From contig DF820458.1 in assembly GCA_000739515.1 (NCBI GenBank), forward strand, positions 614,943 through 647,131: DNA of 32,189 nt, in the 5' to 3' direction. Below, in pieces: positions 1 through 5,871 of the stretch (positions are counted from its first letter, which is position 1; every line of letters begins with the position of its first letter). The translations under genes and the position numbers were made by a program. The notes under the pieces are model-generated. The model was not told the DNA's origin and did not search any database. It was given only the letters and a program-made list of their open reading frames with translations. Origin of the DNA: Candidatus Moduliflexus flocculans (GTDB lineage Bacteria; Moduliflexota; Moduliflexia; Moduliflexales; Moduliflexaceae).

Positions 1-126
1 CCCTCCTGGGAGGGGCAAGGGGTGGGTTCGTCCGTGAGTGATTGCTCGTGTCAAGAACCCACCCCCAACCCCTCCCCGGAGGGGAGGGTGCGGTCATTCG
101 TCTCGAATCGGCTGCGTAACATGAGT
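1..126 (+). mobile_element. MITE-like 156-bp element, copy A (left part cut by window)
   Basis: This is the right-hand 126 bp of the 156-bp element that is complete at 5659-5814, in the same orientation. It differs from that copy at one base in the C-rich block. It ends with GCTGCGTAACATGAGT, the reverse complement of the terminal inverted repeat. A long internal foldback is formed by GGGGTGGGTTC and GAACCCACCCCC with flanking CCCTCC/GGAGGG blocks. It encodes no credible protein. The right end lies 2 bp before the rsmE stop codon (129-131, minus strand). Confidence 0.85.
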
Positions 127-128
127 CC

Positions 129-890
129 TTAATAATCCCCGAACTCATATTGCAGAATGCTTAGCACCGCAATCCCAGCGGTTTCGGTGCGGAGAATGCG
201 CTGACCGAGCGAGACCGAGAGAAATCCATTTTCCTGAAATCGGCGCGCTTCTTCCGGCGTCAATCCGCCTTCCGGGCCAATCACGACGACTGCTGAAACA
301 ATCGGCTGCGCAACTGCGCGTAATGTTTCTTTCAAGCGTCTTCCCTGTTCTTCTTCCCAGAGAAGCAGTTTCAAATCGGCGTTCGGCGGCGCGGCCAGAA
401 ATTCCTCGACGGTCACGATAGGCCGGATGAATGGCACAGACGAACGACACGATTGTTTGGCCGCTTCGATGCCGATACGTGACAAACGTTCGAGACGTTG
501 ATGCGCTTTCGCCGCGGACATCTGGCTGGAGATGCTTGCCCAGTGCGACCGCTCGGACGCCAACGGAATCAGTTCGAACATGCCGATCTCGGTCGCTTTT
601 TGCATGATGAGATCAAGTTTCTCCCCTTTCGGCATCCCTTGCACGAGCGATAGCTTTAAGGGCGATTCCGTCTGTTTTTCCCATTGATCCTCGATCCGTC
701 CCCAGATTTCCTGACGTTTCGTTCGTTCCAACACAACGCGATATTCATGCCCGCGCCCATCGAAGACGACCACTTCTGACCCCATGCCGAGCCGTAGCAC
801 TTTCGTAATGTGCCAGACATCCGAGCCGCGCAAACAGACTTCACCATCGCGAATTTGCGGCGGCGGAACAAAAAAACGATGCGTTGACAT
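129..890 (-). CDS. rsmE: 16S rRNA (uracil1498-N3)-methyltransferase RsmE
   Basis: RsmE methylates N3 of U1498 in 16S rRNA using S-adenosylmethionine, in the cytoplasm. The 253-aa length is normal for the family. The N-terminal PUA-like part (about residues 1-75) begins HRFFVPP and includes HITKVLRLGMG. The C-terminal SPOUT knot carries IGPEGGLTPEE and LGQRILRTETAG, the SAM-binding knot signature of the family. No clear Shine-Dalgarno precedes the ATG, because a palindromic repeat (896-1017) runs to 5 bp upstream of it. The gene lies downstream of prmA on the same strand, a common bacterial pairing, so the two probably form an operon interrupted by that repeat. The stop codon is 2 bp from MITE copy A. 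Confidence 0.95.
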   Translation of the reverse strand: MSTHRFFVPPPQIRDGEVCLRGSDVWHITKVLRLGMGSEVVVFDGRGHEYRVVLERTKRQEIWGRIEDQWEKQTESPLKLSLVQGMPKGEKLDLIMQKATEIGMFELIPLASERSHWASISSQMSAAKAHQRLERLSRIGIEAAKQSCRSSVPFIRPIVTVEEFLAAPPNADLKLLLWEEEQGRRLKETLRAVAQPIVSAVVVIGPEGGLTPEEARRFQENGFLSVSLGQRILRTETAGIAVLSILQYEFGDY

Positions 891-895
891 AAAAA

Positions 896-1017
896 AATAG
901 AACAGTGATTGGGCTGATAGGACTGATTTTTACTGATGTTACTGTGGCGTTTGACGTGGTCAACGCTTATTCAGCATCAGCGCGAATCAGGGAAATCAGC
1001 CCAACCAATGTTCTATT
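896..1017. repeat. Long imperfect palindrome between prmA and rsmE
   Basis: The ends AATAGAAC and GTTCTATT are inverted. The similarity continues inward through TTGGGCTGAT and CTGATT blocks on both arms, giving about 40 nt of imperfect stem around a GC-richer centre. The right end overlaps the prmA stop codon (1016-1018) and the left end stops 5 bp before the rsmE start. In the prmA-rsmE transcript it would form a large intercistronic hairpin. Confidence 0.75.
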
Positions 1018-1924
1018 AAATTTGCGATAAGACATAGGCAATCCAGCCATCTTCAGTGATGTGATGATGCGGCGTAAAGCCTAACGCGCGGATGTCATGA
1101 AGCAGCGCCGAGCCTTCTTCTTCCAGAATGCCAGACAAAATAATTGCGCCGCCGGTTTGCAAGGATGAAATCGCATAGGGCATGAGCGACAGGATCACAT
1201 TCGGGCGGATATTCATGACAATGCAATCGAAACGATGGTGAATCTCTAATGTATCTATTGAGCCGACTTCGAGTTCGATCCGATCCTCAAGAGAATTTTT
1301 CGAGGGGATGAGTTGCGCGTTATTATGGATATTCTCGCGCGCCACCGCCACCGCGTCGGGATCAATATCAACGCCCAGGACGTAATCTGCGCCAAGACGA
1401 GCGGCGGCGATGCTTAAAATGCCTGAGCCAACCCCCACATCCAGCACAAACGCGGCGGGAGGCATGTAGAGTTCCAACAATGCGATAGCCAGGCGAGTAG
1501 AGGCGTGCAAGCCAGAGCCAAACGCCATGCCGGGATCAAGCTCAATCACGAGATCTCCCGACTCTTGCGCAAATGCTTCCCATGAGGGTTTAATGACTAA
1601 ATGTTTCCCGACTCGCGTCGGCTTGAAAAATTGTTTCCAATTTGACCCCCAATCCGCGTTTTCCAATATCCCCGTTTTTATCTCAACCTGGCCGACCTGC
1701 TCGCCTAATTGTCGTAATTCTTCGACATATTCTTGGAGTTGCGTCTGCAATACCAGAAGATTCTCCGATTCAGGGTAATAGCCGGTAATCACGCAATGAT
1801 CTGGCTGCGTAGGAATATCTTCTATCATTGTCCCTTGCGACCCGAAATCAACAAGAGCATTTGAGATCACATCCGCGATGTTCTGAGCCACTGTAATTGA
1901 TAAGATTTTCCATTGCGTATTCAT
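1016..1924 (-). CDS. prmA: Ribosomal protein L11 methyltransferase PrmA
   Basis: PrmA trimethylates ribosomal protein L11 using SAM. The 302-aa product has the PrmA N-terminal substrate-recognition domain (about residues 1-110) and a Rossmann methyltransferase domain. Diagnostic motifs are LDPGMAFGSGLHAST, the family's DPGxAFGTGxHxTT loop in slightly altered form, and the SAM-binding motif LDVGVGSGILSIAAARLGA followed by GVDIDPDAV. IVMNIRPNVI occupies the usual (D/N)xxP catalytic-loop position. The gene is read towards rsmE with 125 bp between them, almost all palindrome. MITE copy B lies 33 bp upstream of its start, so the native promoter is either within that short gap or disrupted by the element. 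Confidence 0.94.
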   Translation of the reverse strand: MNTQWKILSITVAQNIADVISNALVDFGSQGTMIEDIPTQPDHCVITGYYPESENLLVLQTQLQEYVEELRQLGEQVGQVEIKTGILENADWGSNWKQFFKPTRVGKHLVIKPSWEAFAQESGDLVIELDPGMAFGSGLHASTRLAIALLELYMPPAAFVLDVGVGSGILSIAAARLGADYVLGVDIDPDAVAVARENIHNNAQLIPSKNSLEDRIELEVGSIDTLEIHHRFDCIVMNIRPNVILSLMPYAISSLQTGGAIILSGILEEEGSALLHDIRALGFTPHHHITEDGWIAYVLSQI

Positions 1925-1957
1925 AGAAGAAAATTATCCTGAGAATTCCTTTTAGTA

Positions 1958-2113
1958 ACTCATGTTACGCAGCCGATTCGAGACGAATGACCGCACACTC
2001 CCCTCCGGGGAGGGGTTGGGGGTGGGTTCTTGACACGAGCAATCACTCACGGACGAACCCACCCCTTGCCCCTCCCAGGAGGGGAATTGTCGGCGGCGCT
2101 GCGTAACATCAGT
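1958..2113 (-). mobile_element. MITE-like 156-bp element, copy B, with 5-bp target duplication
   Basis: This is a complete 156-bp element, inverted relative to copies A and C. The termini are ACTCATGTTACGCAGC on the left and the inverse of ACTGATGTTACGCAGC on the right, giving 16-bp inverted repeats with one mismatch. The element is flanked on both sides by TAGTA (1953-1957 and 2114-2118), a good 5-bp target-site duplication. It differs from copy C at two positions only. There is no transposase inside, so it would be non-autonomous. Confidence 0.85.
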
Positions 2114-2147
2114 TAGTAAAATGTAAAAAATAAATTCGTACAAGAAA

Positions 2148-2176
2148 TCTCACCGGTCTTGAAGGCCTGTGAGGTC
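2148..2176. repeat. CTCAC/GTGAG hairpin repeat
   Basis: The sequence CTCACCGGTCTTGAAGGCC followed by TGTGAGGT is a short hairpin. It belongs to the same family as 19716-19747, 19855-19887 and 28641-28669. It lies 28 bp after the stop of the methyltransferase gene (minus strand), in a position where it could act as a 3'-end structure. Confidence 0.55.
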
Positions 2177-2203
2177 TACGCCGAAGGTATTTTTTAACGT
2201 TAC

Positions 2204-2944
2204 TTAACATCCATTTTCTCGTAAAATTCGTTTGGCTTCTTCTGAATAAATATTTTCCTCATCGTATAAAAATAATGGTGGCAACACATCCATTCCGGGA
2301 GCGGCATCTCGACGAGCTTCAATCAACACTAATGACGCCGGGGCTGCCGCATGAGAATGCACGCAGCGCATCGCCTTTGGTTCTAAACGATGGCTGGTTA
2401 AGGCTACGCACAATTCGCTCAAACGCTCCGGCAGGTAAATAAAGAAGGCTTTTCCTCCGGGCTTGACAAGATATTTGGCAGCCGCAGTTAGGTCATTGAG
2501 CGCGCACGCAATTTCATGCCGGGCAATCGCCTGTTCTGTACCAGGATTCCGACGTCCGCTGCCGATTTTGCGGTACGGCGGATTCGAGCATAATACGTCA
2601 AATTCGCCTGCGCGAAACAGATGCGAGACCTGTTTTAAATCGCCCTGAACAATCCGAATTCTGGCAGTCAATTCGTTCAATTCCACGTTCCGTTGCGCCA
2701 ACTGCGCCAGCCGCTCTTGCAATTCGAGGCCCACAATTTCACGCGCAGCAGTCAAGGCCGCGCATAATAATGGCAAAATGCCGCTGCCAGACCCAAGATC
2801 GATCAGGCGCTCATCGCGCTCAACTCGGAGAAAATCCGCCAATAACATCGCATCCACGCTGAAACGATAGCCTTTTCGGGGTTGGAGGCAGCGCAAATTT
2901 CCGATGCGAAGTTGGTCAAGCGTTTCAGTGTGTGGATCGTACAT
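2204..2944 (-). CDS. TrmN6/YfiC-like tRNA1(Val) (adenine37-N6)-methyltransferase family protein
   Basis: This is a SAM-dependent N6-adenine methyltransferase of the COG4123 (TrmN6/YfiC) type, likely acting on tRNA. The N-terminus TLDQLRIGNLRCLQPRKGYRFSVDAMLLADF is characteristic of the family (the conserved G-(Y/F)-RFS-DAxLLA). Motif I is LIDLGSGSGILPLL, and the N6-adenine catalytic motif NPPY follows VLCSNPPYRK. I place the start at the ATG at 2944 (MYDPHTETL) because the upstream extension to 2998 is not family-like. That gives 246 aa, close to the normal length. No strong Shine-Dalgarno is visible at either start. The exact tRNA substrate cannot be read from sequence, so I leave the symbol empty. 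Confidence 0.88.
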   Translation of the reverse strand: MYDPHTETLDQLRIGNLRCLQPRKGYRFSVDAMLLADFLRVERDERLIDLGSGSGILPLLCAALTAAREIVGLELQERLAQLAQRNVELNELTARIRIVQGDLKQVSHLFRAGEFDVLCSNPPYRKIGSGRRNPGTEQAIARHEIACALNDLTAAAKYLVKPGGKAFFIYLPERLSELCVALTSHRLEPKAMRCVHSHAAAPASLVLIEARRDAAPGMDVLPPLFLYDEENIYSEEAKRILRENGC

Positions 2945-3027
2945 AGCGACTATTCTTTTTTCTTTGCCGCACTTATCGTCAATAAAAAACCTTGTCAAAT
3001 AATAAATTCACGGCGTCCCTCAAAAGC

Positions 3028-3085
3028 AAACGGGGCGCAGAAGGCCGCCTCTCGTCTGACCTGCGGCTTTCCACGCCCCGTTTTT
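3028..3085. terminator. Strong GC-rich hairpin, probable terminator of the transglycosylase gene
   Basis: AAACGGGGCG (3028-3037) pairs with CGCCCCGTTT (3074-3083). A second inner stem is AAGGCCGC with GCGGCTTT. The plus side is followed by TTTTTATTTC and the minus side by TTTGCTTTT. It lies 47 bp after the stop of the minus-strand gene at 3130, so termination of that gene is the likeliest role. Confidence 0.65.
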
Positions 3086-3129
3086 ATTTCTTCAACCCGC
3101 CTACATCTTAACCTCCTCGATATTACTAT

Positions 3130-3690
3130 TTATTTGCGAGATGCGAAGGTTGTCTCCAACTCTAATTTTTGCGAAAGCTTAACCACGCTTTCACAATATT
3201 CCACGCTATTATTATAGCTTTTTAACGCATTGCGCACATTTTTCTTCAAGGCAATGGTTCGCGCTAAATAATAGGCCGCCGTTGCTAAGCTATCATGCGG
3301 ATTAAGCGGGTCTTTTATTCCATCGCCATCGCCATCTTGCGCATACGTATGAAACGTGGATGGCATAATCTGCATGAATCCCATTGCTCCGGCTGCTGAG
3401 CCTTTGAATTCCGATACATCTCGCCCGGTGTGGCGGGCAATTTTTTTCAAATATGCTAACTGTGTATTATCCACGACTTTGCTGACTTCATACTTCCCAA
3501 GTAACTCACCGTTTTGACTCTCTACGATACTGACCGCTAACAACAAATATGGCGACACGCCATACTTGCTGCCCATTCGTTGAAAATCGGCCTCTTTGAC
3601 AGGCGATTCGGCATATCCCTGGGGAATGGCACATACGAACATTACCAAAACCATGATCCCCCCGATTTTGGCATATTGCGCTGTTGTCAT
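3130..3690 (-). CDS. Secreted lytic transglycosylase, SLT domain
   Basis: The product is predicted to cleave peptidoglycan between MurNAc and GlcNAc in the periplasm. A signal peptide is visible (MTTAQYAKIGGIMVLVMFVC then AIPQGYA). The SLT fold follows: YLLLAVSIVESQNGE holds the catalytic Glu of the family's ES-motif, and GAAGAMGFMQIMPSTF is the conserved G-x2-GxMQxMP(S/T)T motif. ATAAYYLA and LKSYNNS complete the domain. DGDGDGIKDPLNPHD, typical of MltB-like and related enzymes that contain an acidic loop, sits between. I choose the ATG at 3690 over an in-frame TTG at 3702. The gene stands alone, opposite mnmA. At 186 aa it is a minimal single-domain enzyme. Confidence 0.85.
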   Translation of the reverse strand: MTTAQYAKIGGIMVLVMFVCAIPQGYAESPVKEADFQRMGSKYGVSPYLLLAVSIVESQNGELLGKYEVSKVVDNTQLAYLKKIARHTGRDVSEFKGSAAGAMGFMQIMPSTFHTYAQDGDGDGIKDPLNPHDSLATAAYYLARTIALKKNVRNALKSYNNSVEYCESVVKLSQKLELETTFASRK

Positions 3691-4398
3691 ATCCTTCCGC
3701 AACGCTTATGGAGAGATGTCCTGAGATATATGCGTAAACACAGTTCCTTACCAATGCAGGTACACCACGCATCGAATAGTATTTTTCTGCAATTGAAGAC
3801 AAACCTCTGTCTTCAACAGCAGCCCCCATTACTATCGGCGCATGTCTGCCAGAGCGGCAATAATTCTACGCATCTGCACCCGGGCGGGCAGAGATGAATA
3901 AAATCTTGCAGTAATATAACAATGTCAGGTGAGAGGATTTTTTAAAGCGGATAACGTCTTAAAGAAGAAAACAAACACAGGATGGAGTAAGGAATCTCAG
4001 AACGAACCTCTTGTTTAGCGTCACACTCCGTTGCTGATAGAAAACTGTTCCTCTCACACATTCATCTCTTACTCACCATGAACGCGCAAGATCACAACAA
4101 TCTTCGAGCATTAGTATGTGGGGTAACACAAGGTTTTTTCTAAGTTCTCCAAACAAAGACTATAGATAAGTAGTCTTTTATGTCAAAGAATCTTACGACA
4201 AAAAATAAGGAGGCAACGGGAATTTGTCAACTCATTTTCGCAGGATTTTACTCGCGGATATCTGTTTCGCCTGTAAACGCTCAGTTTTGCCTGAATATTT
4301 TTTTTGAACATCGCGGCTGTTATCCTGCCCAAAAAAGAGGTTGACAGATAACTCATTTGTAAGTCTTGAGGTATAGAATATTTTATGGAGGAGATGGT
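3691..4398. other. Gene-poor divergent intergenic region with one terminator-like hairpin
   Basis: About 700 bp separate the divergent transglycosylase and mnmA genes. I see no ORF with a convincing ribosome-binding site or family resemblance. A perfect 8-bp hairpin, AAAGACTA (4155-4162) with TAGTCTTT (4171-4178), is followed by a short T-run and looks like a plus-strand terminator although no plus-strand gene precedes it. A TTGACA sits at 4341, but no good -10 lies at standard spacing, so the mnmA promoter is not resolved. Base composition from 3900 to 4380 is AT-rich. Confidence 0.5.
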
Positions 4399-5535
4399 AT
4401 GCAACCACAACAGTTTATTCTGAACACGCCAACGAAATCGCGAATTGCCGTCGCCATGAGCGGCGGAGTGGATAGTTCTGTCGCGGCAGCCCTGCTGCGC
4501 CAGGAAGGATATGATATTTTCGGCCTGACGATGCGGCTACCGCGGTCACGCGAATTTCTCGCCGAATCTCCGCCGCCTGACGCTGATGACGAGCCGATGT
4601 ATATTCAAGATGCGCGGCGCACCGCCGAAAATTTGGGAATCCCTCTTTATGTGATGGATATTCGCGAGCAATTTCGCGAGCAAATTATTCGCTACTTTTG
4701 CGAAGAATATTATGCCGGACGCACTCCTAATCCGTGCGTATATTGCAATCCGACAATCAAATTCGGCACACTCTTTGGGTACGCGCAGGCATTGGGCGCG
4801 GAGGGAATGGCAACCGGCCACTATGTCAAGCGCGAATATCATGCCGCCTATCGCCGTTATGTGCTTCGCGCCGCGTCGAACGCCGCGAAAGATCAGAGCT
4901 ATTTTCTCTATCGCCTGTCGCAGGAACAATTGGCGCGAAGCCTGTTTCCGTTAGGCGGCATGACGAAAGAAGAAGTGCGCCATATTGCGCGAACGCTTGG
5001 CCTGCAAGAAGTGGCTGAGAAATCGGAAAGCCAGGAAATCTGTTTTGTCTCTGATCAGAGTTATCAGCAATTTTTAGACACCTATTTCCCCGCCGGAAAA
5101 GACCTTTCTGGCAACATTACCAACACCAGCGGGCGCGTGCTTGGTACGCATCAGGGGATTCATCTTTATACGATTGGGCAGCGCAAAGGCTTAGGAGTCG
5201 CGCTTGGCAGCCCGCGTTACGTCGTCGAATTGAATCCTGAGACGAAGGCTGTCGTGATTGGCGAAAATCAGGAACTATTTTCCTCCCGGTTTTCCGCACG
5301 AGACTTGAGTATGATGGCGCTGGAACGCCTGTCCGCTCCCTTGAATTGCCAGGTAAAAATCCGCTATCGGAACGCCGCCACGCCTGCCACCGTTCTGCCG
5401 GGCGAAACGCCTGAAGAGGCGATAGTCATCCTGGAGCAGCCGCAACGCGCCGTGACGCCGGGACAATCAGCGGTGTTTTATGACGGCGATATTGTGCTCG
5501 GCGGCGGGATTATCGAACGGGCAAGAATATCTTGA
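4399..5535 (+). CDS. mnmA: tRNA-specific 2-thiouridylase MnmA
   Basis: MnmA thiolates U34 of tRNA-Lys, -Glu and -Gln in the cytoplasm, using ATP and sulfur from a persulfide relay. The 378-aa length is near normal. The PP-loop is AVAMSGGVDSSVAA (about residues 18-31). The two catalytic cysteines are visible: Cys116 in NPCVYCNPTIKFG and Cys215 in SESQEICFV. GQRKGLGVALG marks the central domain, and the C-terminal beta-barrel ends GGGII. I choose the ATG at 4399 because GGAGGAG (4387-4393) sits 5 nt upstream, rather than the in-frame ATG at 4366. An extra Cys113 beside the catalytic Cys replaces the Asp of the usual NPD(x)xC motif, as seen in many bacterial homologues. Confidence 0.96.
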   Translation: MQPQQFILNTPTKSRIAVAMSGGVDSSVAAALLRQEGYDIFGLTMRLPRSREFLAESPPPDADDEPMYIQDARRTAENLGIPLYVMDIREQFREQIIRYFCEEYYAGRTPNPCVYCNPTIKFGTLFGYAQALGAEGMATGHYVKREYHAAYRRYVLRAASNAAKDQSYFLYRLSQEQLARSLFPLGGMTKEEVRHIARTLGLQEVAEKSESQEICFVSDQSYQQFLDTYFPAGKDLSGNITNTSGRVLGTHQGIHLYTIGQRKGLGVALGSPRYVVELNPETKAVVIGENQELFSSRFSARDLSMMALERLSAPLNCQVKIRYRNAATPATVLPGETPEEAIVILEQPQRAVTPGQSAVFYDGDIVLGGGIIERARIS

Positions 5536-5575
5536 CAACAACGAACGGCCTTCATAGTTCGGCGTGCGTGATAGA

Positions 5576-5658
5576 AGTTATACCAATTGTGTTAAATATA
5601 TCTTCTATTCCCGTAGAGACGCCCCGCCGGGGCGTCTCTACCGTCATAAGGCCAATAT
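5576..5658. repeat. AGTTATACCAATTG-ended element, right end missing
   Basis: It begins with AGTTATACCAATTG, the same terminus as the element at 32013-32123. It carries the same internal perfect hairpin, GTAGAGACGCCCC with GGGGCGTCTCTAC (5613-5641). The expected right terminus CAATTGGTATTACT is absent: the sequence runs through GGCCAATAT straight into MITE copy C. The hairpin is 78 bp after the mnmA stop and could also serve as a 3'-end structure. Confidence 0.7.
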
Positions 5659-5814
5659 ACTGATGTTACGCAGCGCCGCCGACAATTCCCCTCCTGGGAG
5701 GGGCAAGGGGTGGGTTCGTCCGTGAGTGATTGCTCGTGTCAAGAACCCACCCCCACCCCCTCCCCGGAGGGGAGGGTGCGGTCATTCGTCTCGAATCGGC
5801 TGCGTAACATGAGT
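5659..5814 (+). mobile_element. MITE-like 156-bp element, copy C
   Basis: This is a complete copy with termini ACTGATGTTACGCAGC and GCTGCGTAACATGAGT. The flanking pentamers differ (AATAT on the left, TATTT on the right), so no target duplication is visible, unlike copy B. The left neighbour is a truncated AGTTATACCAATTG element. The right end is 57 bp before the glycosyltransferase start, so this copy sits in the promoter/leader region of that gene. Confidence 0.85.
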
Positions 5815-5824
5815 TATTTATATT

Positions 5825-5844
5825 GCCCTTTTCAGAAAAAGGGC
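5825..5844 (+). other. Small hairpin in the leader of the glycosyltransferase gene
   Basis: GCCCTTTT pairs with AAAAGGGC around a short loop. It lies 6 bp before the Shine-Dalgarno of the gene starting at 5872, so it could affect initiation. Chance or an element remnant is possible. Confidence 0.4.
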
Positions 5845-5871
5845 GTTCGCGGAGGTGGAGGAACAATACGG

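Noticed and set aside
1..2118. A composite transposon formed by copies A and B around rsmE-prmA
   Set aside because: Copy B has its own TAGTA duplication on both sides, so it inserted alone. The enclosed genes are ordinary housekeeping genes.
5710..5871. N-terminal extension of the glycosyltransferase and similar ORFs reading through the 156-bp element
   Set aside because: The peptide is only translated repeat sequence, the same reading appears at other copies, and a strong ribosome-binding site marks the ATG at 5872.
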